From positions 1,984,001 to 2,048,000 of the forward strand of contig NZ_FNSN01000003.1 of NCBI RefSeq assembly GCF_900105345.1: a DNA stretch of 64,000 nt. Reading direction: 5' to 3'. Shown here piece by piece: positions 33,746 to 42,136 of this stretch. This DNA comes from Arthrobacter woluwensis. Lineage in GTDB: Bacteria > Actinomycetota > Actinomycetes > Actinomycetales > Micrococcaceae. Positions within the stretch are counted from its first letter, which is position 1. Each line of letters opens with the position of its first letter. Below the pieces are notes generated by a model. The model was not told where the DNA came from and ran no database searches. It saw nothing but the letters and a program-made list of their open reading frames with translations. Position numbers and translations under genes: made by a program.

Positions 33746-34958
33746 GCGAATCGATATTGTTTCCAAAGAATTTCCGCCTGATATTTATGGCGGTGCCGGA
33801 GTGCACGTTGCCGAGCTGAGTCGTGTCCTCGCTTCGCACGTCGATCTGCGGGTTCACGCCTTCGGCGCGCCCCGCGACACCGACTTCCACGGTGCCACGG
33901 TCAGCACCTACGAGACCCCCGTGGAGCTGAAGGATGCCAATCCCGCGGTCCAGACGCTCGGCGTCGATCTGAGCATCGTGCCGGACGTCGCCGGAGCCGA
34001 CCTCGTCCACTCCCACACCTGGTATGCCAACATGGCCGGCCACCTGGCCTCGCTGCTGCACGGCATCCCGCACGTCCTGAGCGCCCACAGTCTGGAGCCG
34101 CTCCGGCCCTGGAAGGCCGAGCAGCTGGGCGGCGGTTACCGTCTCAGCTCCTGGGTCGAACAGACGTCCTACGAGGCCGCGGCCGCCATCATCGCCGTCT
34201 CCGAAGGCATGCGCCAGGACATCCTGCGCTGCTATCCGAACGTCGACCCGGCCAAGGTCCACGTCGTGCACAACGGCATCGACGTCTCCCTCTGGGAACG
34301 CGATGAGGACGACGACGCCGTGCGCGCCCTGGGCATCGACCCTTCCCGTCCCAGCGTGGTCTTCGTCGGCCGCAACACCCGCCAGAAAGGCGTCCCGTAT
34401 CTGCTGCGGGCGGCGCAGCAGCTTCCCGCGGACGTCCAGCTCGTGCTGTGCCTCGGTGCGGCGGACACCCCGGAACTCGCCGCCGAGACCGCAGAGCTGA
34501 TCGCCGGTCTCCAGGCTGAGCGGGATGGCGTCGTGGTCATCGAACGCATGCTCCCGCGCCGTGAGCTCATCCAGGTGCTCAGTCACGCGACGGCGTTCGC
34601 CTGCCCGTCCATCTACGAGCCCCTGGGCATCGTCAACCTGGAGGCCATGGCGTGTGGCGCTGCCGTCGTCGCGAGTGCGACGGGTGGCATCCCCGAGGTG
34701 GTGGCGCATGGCGAAACCGGTCTGCTGGTGCCGCTGGAACAGGTCACGGACGGCACGGGGACGCCTCTGGATCCGCAGAAGTTCGTCGATGATTTCGCGG
34801 CCGCCCTCAATGAGGTGGTCTCGGATCCCCAGCGGGCCCACGCGATGGGTCAGGCGGGCCGTCGTCGTGCCGAGGAGAACTTCTCCTGGGATTCGATCGC
34901 CCAGACGACCCTCGACGTCTATCGTTCGGTGTTGCCCCAGGACGGCGACCAGAGCTGA
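33744..34958 (+). CDS. glgA: glycogen synthase (GT4 type, ADP-glucose dependent)
   Basis: This 404-residue GT-B fold glycosyltransferase builds alpha-1,4-glucan. The N-terminal IVSKEFPPDIYGGAGVHV loop and the C-terminal E-x7-E region (FACPSIYEPLGIVNLEAMACG) are typical. It resembles the short actinobacterial GlgA/GlgM type; the mycobacterial homologue mainly makes maltose-1-phosphate, so either activity is possible. The GTG at 33744 is preferred because it begins the conserved RIDIVSKEF. It is divergent from glgC across a 101-base region. Confidence 0.9.
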   Translation: MRIDIVSKEFPPDIYGGAGVHVAELSRVLASHVDLRVHAFGAPRDTDFHGATVSTYETPVELKDANPAVQTLGVDLSIVPDVAGADLVHSHTWYANMAGHLASLLHGIPHVLSAHSLEPLRPWKAEQLGGGYRLSSWVEQTSYEAAAAIIAVSEGMRQDILRCYPNVDPAKVHVVHNGIDVSLWERDEDDDAVRALGIDPSRPSVVFVGRNTRQKGVPYLLRAAQQLPADVQLVLCLGAADTPELAAETAELIAGLQAERDGVVVIERMLPRRELIQVLSHATAFACPSIYEPLGIVNLEAMACGAAVVASATGGIPEVVAHGETGLLVPLEQVTDGTGTPLDPQKFVDDFAAALNEVVSDPQRAHAMGQAGRRRAEENFSWDSIAQTTLDVYRSVLPQDGDQS

Positions 34959-34967
34959 CAGTGACGA

Positions 34968-35003
34968 GAAAGCCCCCTGCACCGCACGGTGCAGGGGGCT
35001 TTC
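34968..35003. terminator. bidirectional terminator hairpin
   Basis: Perfect 17-base arms (34968-34984 and 34987-35003) with a 2-base centre lie between glgA and the convergent acyl-CoA oxidase gene. The stem is flanked by short A and T runs, which favours intrinsic termination. Confidence 0.8.
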
Positions 35004-35013
35004 ATGTGACCGG

Positions 35014-37089
35014 CTACTTCCTCTTGGCACGCTCCAGGAGGACCTTCTCGTCCACCGGGGCGTCTCCGGAGGCCCGGAGGGTGCGGTAGTACGCCCGTGC
35101 TTCGTCCTGACGGATCAGCTCGGCGCCGCTGCCCACGGTGGAGCGGATGTGCTCTTGGCCGTAGCCGAACGCGTCCACCAGATCCAGGGCGTGGGGCCGG
35201 AGGCGCACCAGCAGACGGTTGATGTAGTCGCCGACGGTGCGGGCGCGCTGCATCGACAGGCGGCCGTTCATCAGGTACCACGAGAGGTGCTTCTCGATCA
35301 GCGAGAGGCCGAACAGATCGCGGACCCAGGTCAGGACCTCGCGGGTGCCGGCGTCCTCGATGGTGCGCAGGCCCTCGGTGAAGGCCTCCCACTGCAGGAG
35401 TTCGGCGTGCGCGCGAGCCGCCTCGATCAGTTGGTCCTGGTGCTCGTTGAACAGGGCGGCGGCCTTGGCCTGCGGCAGCTTGTTCGCACCCTTGAGCGCG
35501 GCGCCGACCTCGGCGACCATGCTCTGGACGCGGCTGGTCAGCAGACTCCGCTGGCTCTCCTCGTCCTTGAGCGCCAGGGCGGACTTCTGCGGCAGGCCGG
35601 TGTCGGCCACGAACTGCGCCACCTGGCGCAGGCCCGTGCGGTTGAGCGCGACGTCGGACGCCTGCGCCGCGACGAAGCGCGCCATGACGCCGAAGTCGAC
35701 GTTCCGGAACTCCTTGGCGTAATCGGCCAGCAGGCGCTTGGCGACGAGCTGGAGCAGCACGGTGTTGTCACCCTCGAACGTCGCGTAGACGTCGAGGTCC
35801 GCGCGGAGCGAGGCGAAACGGTTCTCGATCAGGAACCCGGCGCCGCCGCAGGCTTCCCGGCATTCCTGGAGGGTGTCCAGGGCATGCCAGGTGCTGAGCG
35901 GCTTGAGGGCCGCGGCCAGCGTCTCCAGGTCCTGACGGTCCTCGTCCGTGTCCTGCTTGCCGGAGAACACGGCGTCGAACTTCTCGAGCAGCTGCTCGTG
36001 GGCGAAGCTCGCCGCATACGTGGTGGCGAGGCGGGTGAAGAGACGGCGCTGGTGGCGCTGGTAGTCCAGCAGCACCTCTTCGTCCACGGGGGAGCCTGCG
36101 TTGAACTGGCGGCGCTGGCTCGCGTAGCGGATGGCCGACGCCAGCGCGATCTTGCTGGCGGCGACGCTCGCGCCGTCCAGGGAGACGCGGCCCTGCACCA
36201 GGGTTCCGAGCATGGTGAAGAAGCGGCGACCCGGGCTCGCGATGGGGGAGGTGTACGTGCCGTCGGCGGCGACGTCGCCGTAGCGGTTGAGCAGGTTCTC
36301 ACGGGGGATCCGGACCTGGCTGAAGTGCAGCCGGCCGTTGTCGATGCCGTTGAGGCCGCCCTTGACGCCGTCGTCCTCGCCGCCGATGCCGGGCAGGAAC
36401 TCCTTGGTCTCGGCGTCACGGATCGGGACGTAGAAGGCGTGCACCCCGTGGTTGACGCCCTGGGTGATCAACTGGGCGAAGACCACGGCGGCGATGCCGT
36501 CCTTGGCGGCGTTGCCGAGGTAGTCCTTCCAGGCCGCCTTGAACGGCGTGTTGATCACGAACTCTTCCGTGGCCGGGTCGTAGGTGGCCGTGGTGCCGAT
36601 GCTCGCGACGTCCGAGCCGTGGCCCATCTCCGTCATGGCGAACGCGCCGGGCGTCTCGAGGGACATGATGGAGGGCAGCCACTTCTCGTGGTGCTTCTCG
36701 GTGCCGAGGTGCAGCACCGCAGCCCCGAACAGGCCCCACTGGACCCCGGCCTTGATCTGCAGGGAGGGATCGGCGGTCACCAGTTCTTCGAAGCCGGCGA
36801 TGTTCCCGCCGTGGTCATCGGAGCCGCCGAAGCGTGCCGGGAAGGCGCGGTGCACGGCGCCGTGATCCACGAGTCCCTTCAGCTGCTCGAACACCCGGGC
36901 GCGGTGCTCCACGTGGGTGATGCCTTCGATCTTGTGGAACTCCTCCTTGCCGGCCAGGGCCCGCGCTTCGCGGCGGACCTCCGCCCAGGTGCCGAGGAGG
37001 CGCTCGCCCAGGAGCGCGACGTCCACCCGGGGTTCCTTACCGGCGTCCTGCTTCTCACTGCGGCGCACGTTCTGGAGTGCTTCAGTCAT
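35014..37089 (-). CDS. acyl-CoA oxidase/dehydrogenase family protein
   Basis: This 691-residue FAD enzyme catalyses the first step of fatty acid beta-oxidation. It has the acyl-CoA dehydrogenase core (AMTEMGHGSDVASIGT at about residues 152-167) and a long C-terminal half as in acyl-CoA oxidases. CREACGGAGFLIENRF and DVYATFEGDNTVLLQ contain the expected catalytic glutamate. Its size and layout match peroxisome-type oxidases better than short dehydrogenases. The ATG overlaps the TetR stop by 8 bases, so it is co-expressed with its presumed regulator. Confidence 0.92.
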   Translation of the reverse strand: MTEALQNVRRSEKQDAGKEPRVDVALLGERLLGTWAEVRREARALAGKEEFHKIEGITHVEHRARVFEQLKGLVDHGAVHRAFPARFGGSDDHGGNIAGFEELVTADPSLQIKAGVQWGLFGAAVLHLGTEKHHEKWLPSIMSLETPGAFAMTEMGHGSDVASIGTTATYDPATEEFVINTPFKAAWKDYLGNAAKDGIAAVVFAQLITQGVNHGVHAFYVPIRDAETKEFLPGIGGEDDGVKGGLNGIDNGRLHFSQVRIPRENLLNRYGDVAADGTYTSPIASPGRRFFTMLGTLVQGRVSLDGASVAASKIALASAIRYASQRRQFNAGSPVDEEVLLDYQRHQRRLFTRLATTYAASFAHEQLLEKFDAVFSGKQDTDEDRQDLETLAAALKPLSTWHALDTLQECREACGGAGFLIENRFASLRADLDVYATFEGDNTVLLQLVAKRLLADYAKEFRNVDFGVMARFVAAQASDVALNRTGLRQVAQFVADTGLPQKSALALKDEESQRSLLTSRVQSMVAEVGAALKGANKLPQAKAAALFNEHQDQLIEAARAHAELLQWEAFTEGLRTIEDAGTREVLTWVRDLFGLSLIEKHLSWYLMNGRLSMQRARTVGDYINRLLVRLRPHALDLVDAFGYGQEHIRSTVGSGAELIRQDEARAYYRTLRASGDAPVDEKVLLERAKRK

Positions 37090-37885
37090 GGTGCTCTTCC
37101 TTTCCGGTGGTCGGGGCAGGCCCGGGTGCGGAGCCCGCGTGCCTGGATTCGAGGGGTTGGTCTGTGGGGCCGGGCGCCGCGACCATGGGCCGCACGCCGT
37201 CGACGAGCCAGGAGGTGAGCGTGGTCGCCATCTCCGCCTGGCTGGGCCGCTGGGGACCGGTCGGACTCAGGAGCCACTGTTCACCGGCGGCCCGCACGAG
37301 CCCGATGGCCGCGCGGGGCCAGTAGTCCAGCAGGGCGCCGGGTTCGGCCAGAAGCTCTTCCATGGGCTGAGCGATCATGTCCGTCACCGCGTTGAGGAAG
37401 TGGCCGAAGGTGGCGTCCTGCGCGGGACCGGGGCCGTCGTTCTCCCCGCTGCTCCGTTGCGTCACGAACGCGTAGACGTTGGGAGAGGTCTCGGCCATCT
37501 GCAGATAGGCGTTGACCATGGCGAACAGGCCTTCCGCGGGGGAAGTCGCCTCCTGGACGGCTTCGCGGATCCTCGCCTGCATCCGGTCCAGGACCACTTC
37601 TCCGACGGCCTGCTGCAGACCGGACTTGTCGCCGAAGTAGCGGTAGAACACTGATTTGGAGGTGCCGGCGGAGGAGGCGATGTCCTCCATGGAGGCTTCC
37701 GGCCCGAGGCGGTGCACCGCTCGCCGGGCGGCGCGGATCAGTTCCGCACGGCGCTGGAGGCGGTGGTGCTGCCAGCGGGCGGCTCGGCCGTCCGTGCTGG
37801 CGGGGGATTCGTCGTCGCCGGGCGCCTCGGGTTCTGCCGGGAAAGGCTGCCGGGACGCGGCGCGCTGCTGTGTGACGGGGTTCAC
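37082..37885 (-). CDS. TetR-family transcriptional regulator of fatty acid genes
   Basis: This 267-residue regulator has a helix-turn-helix near residues 48-95 (DIASSAGTSKSVFYRYFGDKSGL) and a C-terminal ligand domain. The GTG at 37885 abuts a perfect palindrome upstream, so there is no room for a Shine-Dalgarno sequence. TACGCT at the -10 position suggests a leaderless mRNA. It lies between acyl-CoA oxidase (overlapping, same strand) and the divergent thiolase-FabG4-MaoC operon, so it probably represses both and itself. The likely signal is a fatty acyl-CoA, by analogy with FadR-type TetR proteins. Confidence 0.88.
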   Translation of the reverse strand: MNPVTQQRAASRQPFPAEPEAPGDDESPASTDGRAARWQHHRLQRRAELIRAARRAVHRLGPEASMEDIASSAGTSKSVFYRYFGDKSGLQQAVGEVVLDRMQARIREAVQEATSPAEGLFAMVNAYLQMAETSPNVYAFVTQRSSGENDGPGPAQDATFGHFLNAVTDMIAQPMEELLAEPGALLDYWPRAAIGLVRAAGEQWLLSPTGPQRPSQAEMATTLTSWLVDGVRPMVAAPGPTDQPLESRHAGSAPGPAPTTGKEEHHD

Positions 37886-37916
37886 GATACCCAGCGTATC
37901 AGGTACGCTGGGTATC
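37886..37916. promoter_or_regulatory. perfect 31-bp palindromic operator between the TetR and thiolase genes
   Basis: GATACCCAGCGTA (37886-37898) and TACGCTGGGTATC (37904-37916) are exact reverse complements with a 5-base spacer. The site touches the TetR start and lies 70 bases upstream of the thiolase start. Position, symmetry and length fit a TetR dimer-pair operator that controls both directions. Confidence 0.8.
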
Positions 37917-37985
37917 AGTAACTCTTCGATTGAAAACCCTGCCGCACGGGCGCCGGAAAGCCGCCCGTGCAGAACGGAGCGGAAC

Positions 37986-39287
37986 ATGACCACCGTACGG
38001 AAGGCCGTCGTCGTCGGCGGCAATCGCATCCCCTTCGCCCGCGCCAACGGCGCGTACGCCACCGCCTCCAATCAGGACATGCTCACCGCTGCTCTGGACG
38101 GGCTCGTGGCGCGGTTCGGACTGCAGGGTGAGCGCATCGGCGAGGTGGCCGCCGGGGCCGTGCTGAAGCACTCGCGTGATTTCAATCTGACCCGCGAAGC
38201 GGTGCTGGGCTCAGCCCTGGCTCCCGGCACCCCCGCCTATGATCTTCAGCAGGCCTGCGCCACCGGACTGGAGACCGTGCTGGGACTCGCCAACAAGATC
38301 AAGCTCGGCCAGATCGACTCGGCCATCGCCGGTGGCGTCGACTCCGCGTCGGACGCCCCGATCGCCGTGAGCGAGGGACTCCGCCGGGTCCTGCTGGAAC
38401 TGAACCGCGCCAAGACCGCTCAGCAGAAGCTCAAGGCGCTCTCCAAGCTGCGCCCCAAGGACCTCGCGCCCAACGCTCCTGGCACCGGCGAGCCGCGCAC
38501 GGGACTGTCCATGGGCGAGCACCAGGCCATCACGACGGCGGAGTGGGGCATCACGCGTGAAGCGCAGGATGAGCTCGCCCTCGCCAGCCACAAGAATCTG
38601 GCGGCCGCCTACGACCGCGGCTTCTTCGAGGACCTCGTCACCGCCTACCGCGGTCTGAGCCGTGACTCGAACCTTCGCGCGGACACCTCGCTGGAGAAGC
38701 TCGCCAGGCTGTCTCCCGTGTTCGGCAAGAGCCTGCCGACCCCGGCCACGATGACCGCCGGCAACTCGACGCCCCTCACGGACGGCGCCTCCGCCGTGCT
38801 CCTGGCGTCGGAGGAGTGGGCCGATGAGCACGAGCTGCCGAAGCTCGCCACCGTGCTGGACGGGGAGGCCGCCGCGGTCGACTTCGTGCACGGCAAGGAG
38901 GGCCTCCTCATGGCCCCGGCGTACGCCGTGCCGCGGATGCTCGCGCGTCAGGGCCTGACCTTCGACGACATCGACTTCTTCGAGATCCACGAGGCCTTCG
39001 CCGGAACGGTCCTGAGCACCCTCGCGGCCTGGGAGGATCCGGAGTTCTGCCGTGACCGTCTCGGCGTGGACGCACCGCTCGGCGCGATCGACCGTGCCAA
39101 GCTCAACGTCAACGGCTCCTCGCTGGCGGCGGGCCACCCCTTCGCGGCCACGGGCGGCCGCATCGTCGCCACCCTCGCCAAGGCCCTGCACGAGAAGGGC
39201 CAAGTGGACGGACGTCCGGCGCGCGGCCTGGTCTCGGTCTGCGCGGCCGGCGGTCAGGGCGTCGTCGCGATCCTCGAAGCATACTGA
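37986..39287 (+). CDS. acetyl-CoA C-acyltransferase (thiolase, FadA2/FadI-like)
   Basis: This 433-residue thiolase cleaves 3-ketoacyl-CoA or condenses acyl-CoAs. The active-site Cys91 is in DLQQACATGLE, the histidine motif is HEAFAG at about 340, and the second cysteine is in SVCAAGGQG near the C-terminus. With the next two genes it matches the mycobacterial fadA2-fabG4-htdX set. The start is ATG at 37986, with GGAACGGAGCGG just upstream. The gene is controlled by the adjacent palindrome by inference. Confidence 0.93.
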   Translation: MTTVRKAVVVGGNRIPFARANGAYATASNQDMLTAALDGLVARFGLQGERIGEVAAGAVLKHSRDFNLTREAVLGSALAPGTPAYDLQQACATGLETVLGLANKIKLGQIDSAIAGGVDSASDAPIAVSEGLRRVLLELNRAKTAQQKLKALSKLRPKDLAPNAPGTGEPRTGLSMGEHQAITTAEWGITREAQDELALASHKNLAAAYDRGFFEDLVTAYRGLSRDSNLRADTSLEKLARLSPVFGKSLPTPATMTAGNSTPLTDGASAVLLASEEWADEHELPKLATVLDGEAAAVDFVHGKEGLLMAPAYAVPRMLARQGLTFDDIDFFEIHEAFAGTVLSTLAAWEDPEFCRDRLGVDAPLGAIDRAKLNVNGSSLAAGHPFAATGGRIVATLAKALHEKGQVDGRPARGLVSVCAAGGQGVVAILEAY

Positions 39288-39303
39288 GCGGCAGGAACGG
39301 AAC

Positions 39304-40641
39304 ATGGCAGACAAGTACACCGAATTCGTCAGCCGCGGCTTCGGCCGCGACCTCGCCAAGAAGCTGGGGCTGCCCCAGCCGGCGGTCCTGCGCCGCTACA
39401 CCCCGGGACAGCCTCTCCTGGAGGGCCCCGTGGTGGTGCTCGGCCGTGGATCCGGCGCCGACGGGGTCGCCTCCGCACTGCTGGGCTGGGGCCTGGACGT
39501 CCGGCGGTCCGTGGGCGGCTCGGAGAAGCTCGCCGCGCTCGTCCTGGTGCTCGACGGTCTGACCCACCCGTCGGATCTTTCGGCGCCGGTGCTGGAAGCC
39601 GGACAGCTGCTGCGTCAGCTTCGCCCGTCGGCGCGCGTGGTCACCCTCTCGCGTGCACCTCGCACGGCGAGTGACCCGGCGACGTCGGCGGCCCGCCGCG
39701 CCGTGGACGGTTTCGTCCGGTCCCTGGCCAAGGAGCTCCGGGCCGGGGCGACGGCCAACGGGCTGGTGCTCGAAGAGGACGTCCCCGCGGACAGCCCGGC
39801 AGCGCTCGGAGCGCTCCGCTTCTTCCTCTCGGCACGCTCGGCCTTCGTGGACGGGCAGTTCCTCGAGATCACCAACTCGCCGGCCGTTCCGGACCGAGGA
39901 GAACGGCCCCTGGAAGGGCGGGTCGCCGTCGTCACGGGCGCCGCGCGGGGCATCGGCGCCGCGATCGCCACGACTCTCAGCCGCGACGGCGCGCGCACCA
40001 TCCTGGTGGACGTTCCGGCGGCGGGGGAGCAGCTGGCGCAGGTGGCGAACCGTGTGGGCGGCATCGCCCTGCAGGCGGACATCACCGCCCCGGACGCCGC
40101 GGCGAAGATCCTGGCGCTGGCGGAGGAACGGTTCGGCCGACTGGACGTCGTGGTGCACAACGCGGGCATCACCCGGGACAAGCTCCTGGCCAACATGGAC
40201 CCCGGGCGCTGGGAGAGCGTCATCGCCGTCAACATCGCCTCGCAGCTGCGCATGAATGAGGAGTTCCTCGCGTCGGAGCTGTTCAGCGACCGCCCACGCA
40301 TCGTGAGCCTGGCCTCCACCTCCGGCATCGCCGGCAACCGCGGCCAGACCAACTACGGCGCGTCCAAGGCGGCCGTGATCGGCATGGTGCAGGCGACCGC
40401 CGCGAGCATGGCCCGTCTCGGTGGCACCATCAACGCCGTGGCTCCCGGTTTCATCGAGACGGAGATGACGGCGCGCATCCCCTTCGCCACCCGGGAGGTG
40501 GCGCGCCGCCTGAATTCGCTCCAGCAGGGCGGACAGCCCGGCGACGTCGCGGAGGCGATCGCCTTCCTCGCGAGCGACGCCGCCGGTGGCGTCAACGGCG
40601 AGGTGCTGCGGGTCTGCGGACAGAATCTGGTGGGGGCATGA
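39304..40641 (+). CDS. high-molecular-weight 3-oxoacyl reductase, FabG4 type
   Basis: This 445-residue protein is about twice the usual FabG length. An N-terminal flavodoxin-like domain (about 1-200) lacks obvious catalytic residues. The C-terminal SDR domain has TGAARGIG (about residue 218), NAG (about 290) and the N-Y-G-A-S-K active site. It matches HMwFabG/FabG4 of mycobacteria, which reduces long 3-oxoacyl-CoA with NADH. The gene is 16 bases after the thiolase and overlaps the MaoC gene (ATGA). Confidence 0.93.
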   Translation: MADKYTEFVSRGFGRDLAKKLGLPQPAVLRRYTPGQPLLEGPVVVLGRGSGADGVASALLGWGLDVRRSVGGSEKLAALVLVLDGLTHPSDLSAPVLEAGQLLRQLRPSARVVTLSRAPRTASDPATSAARRAVDGFVRSLAKELRAGATANGLVLEEDVPADSPAALGALRFFLSARSAFVDGQFLEITNSPAVPDRGERPLEGRVAVVTGAARGIGAAIATTLSRDGARTILVDVPAAGEQLAQVANRVGGIALQADITAPDAAAKILALAEERFGRLDVVVHNAGITRDKLLANMDPGRWESVIAVNIASQLRMNEEFLASELFSDRPRIVSLASTSGIAGNRGQTNYGASKAAVIGMVQATAASMARLGGTINAVAPGFIETEMTARIPFATREVARRLNSLQQGGQPGDVAEAIAFLASDAAGGVNGEVLRVCGQNLVGA

Positions 40642-41561
40642 GCGCCGAGCAGACGGTCATCCTGCAGGAGATGCCGTCGCTGGCCAAGCTCTACCTCAAC
40701 GCGGCCGGGGCCGCGGCGAAGCAGAGGCTCCTGAAAAAGGACCAGCCGCTCACCGTGCCGCGTGCCGTGCACGAGGTGCAGTCGGTGACGGTGGACATCG
40801 ACCACGTCACGGCGTTCCAGCGCCTCGTCCACGGGACGGTGCGCACCGAGCTGCCGTCCGCGTACGTCCACACGCTGGCGTTCCCGGTGGCGATGAGCGT
40901 CATGACCCGTGACGATTTCCCGCTGCCGCTGCTCGGGCTCGTGCATCTGGAGAACACGGTGGAGCACTACGACGCCATCCCGTTCGGCGCCCGCCTCACG
41001 GTGCGCGCCCACGCGGACGGTTTGCGGGCTCATCGCGCCGGGACCCTGGTGGACATGGTCGCCGAGGTGCTCGACGCCGGAAGCGGGAGGCTTCTCTGGC
41101 GCGGCACCTCGCGGTACCTGGCCAAGGGGGTCTTCCTTCCCGGCGTCGACACCGCCGTGCCCACCGCCGAGCGGGAGGACTTCCGCCCGCCGGTGCCCAC
41201 GGGACTCTGGCGGCTGGGCGTGGACACAGGCCGGGACTATGCCGCAGTGTCCGGTGACTACAACCCCATCCACCTCAGCTCGCTGAGCGCCAAAGCCCTC
41301 GGCATGAAGACGTCGATCGCGCACGGGATGTACTCCGTGGCCCGGGCGCTGGCCGAGTCCGGCCACGACAGCGACGCCGGGATCCGCTGGCACGTCACCT
41401 TCGAGGCGCCGGTGTACCTGCCGGCCACGGTCGCGGTCGGCATCCGCGATGAGGAAGCCGACGGAGAGTGGGCCGGCACGGAGTTCCAGGCGTGGAATCA
41501 GCGCAGCGCCCGGCGGCACTTCCACGGAACCGTGGCGCCGCTGAGCGGCTCGGAGTCCTGA
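40638..41561 (+). CDS. MaoC-family dehydratase/hydratase (HtdX-like)
   Basis: This 307-residue double hotdog protein hydrates or dehydrates 3-hydroxyacyl-CoA/ACP. The catalytic hydratase-2 motif lies in YAAVSGDYNPIHLS with the D/H pair, followed by KTSIAHGMYSVARAL. An N-terminal hotdog without the motif occupies about residues 1-160. Its place after a FabG4-like gene parallels the mycobacterial htdX-fabG4 pair. Together with thiolase and acyl-CoA oxidase the locus encodes a full beta-oxidation-type cycle, which could also run in reverse. Confidence 0.9.
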   Translation: MSAEQTVILQEMPSLAKLYLNAAGAAAKQRLLKKDQPLTVPRAVHEVQSVTVDIDHVTAFQRLVHGTVRTELPSAYVHTLAFPVAMSVMTRDDFPLPLLGLVHLENTVEHYDAIPFGARLTVRAHADGLRAHRAGTLVDMVAEVLDAGSGRLLWRGTSRYLAKGVFLPGVDTAVPTAEREDFRPPVPTGLWRLGVDTGRDYAAVSGDYNPIHLSSLSAKALGMKTSIAHGMYSVARALAESGHDSDAGIRWHVTFEAPVYLPATVAVGIRDEEADGEWAGTEFQAWNQRSARRHFHGTVAPLSGSES

Positions 41562-41662
41562 CCCGCTGACGAGACGGTGGGCCGACGGCCGGGAGATCGC
41601 CCAGCCGCCGGCCCTCCGTGTGTCAGCTTCGTGCGTCTGCCGGGCCTCGTGCCCGGACGACA

Positions 41663-41696
41663 GAAGTGCCCGGCCCCTCGGGGGACCGGGCACTTC
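41663..41696. terminator. bidirectional terminator hairpin
   Basis: Perfect 11-base arms (GAAGTGCCCGG / CCGGGCACTTC), extended by further pairing inside the loop, lie between the MaoC gene and the convergent DUF7455 gene. Confidence 0.7.
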
Positions 41697-41719
41697 CGCT
41701 GTGACGGACTCGATGAGTC

Positions 41720-41938
41720 CTAGTCGACGACCACTTCCTTCTCCAGGAGACGGGAGGTCTCGTCGTGCCATTCACGGCTCAGGGGCTTCAGAGTCGCTTC
41801 GACCGCACGGGCGTGGTGCCCGCAGAAGAGAAGCTCTCCGCCAGAGGCCTCAAGCACCACCCGGACAAACGCCTGGGCGCCGCAACGGTCGCAACGGTCA
41901 GCCGCGTTGAGCGTACGTTCCGCAATTGCTGTTGACAT
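41720..41938 (-). CDS. DUF7455 small zinc-binding-like protein
   Basis: This 72-residue actinobacterial protein contains CDRCGAQAFVRV followed by LLFCGHHA, a likely CxxC...CxxH metal site. Family members usually sit beside sigma factor or topoisomerase genes, as here, where it is divergent from the topoisomerase IV subunit B gene. Its function is unknown. ATG at 41938 gives the family N-terminus MSTAIAERTLNAADRCDRC; AAGGAGG lies just upstream. Confidence 0.9.
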   Translation of the reverse strand: MSTAIAERTLNAADRCDRCGAQAFVRVVLEASGGELLFCGHHARAVEATLKPLSREWHDETSRLLEKEVVVD

Positions 41939-42136
41939 CGGGGCCTCCTTCGAAAGTTCTGTACGTCTATATAACCAGCGGACAGGCCCGAACCATGCCA
42001 CAATTCGGTCTCTTTCGCTCTGCGCGTAGTCGGGCGGCCCGTGGTGGCGTCTCTCACGGTGCGCCTGCGCGGGGACGGGGGCCGTTGACGCTACCCTGAA
42101 AAGAGCGTCTTCAGGCCCCAAAGGAGTCCACCACCC

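Noticed and set aside
34525-37218. An 897-codon plus-strand open frame opposite the acyl-CoA oxidase
   Set aside because: It has no family similarity, starts inside glgA and runs antisense to a clear enzyme gene.
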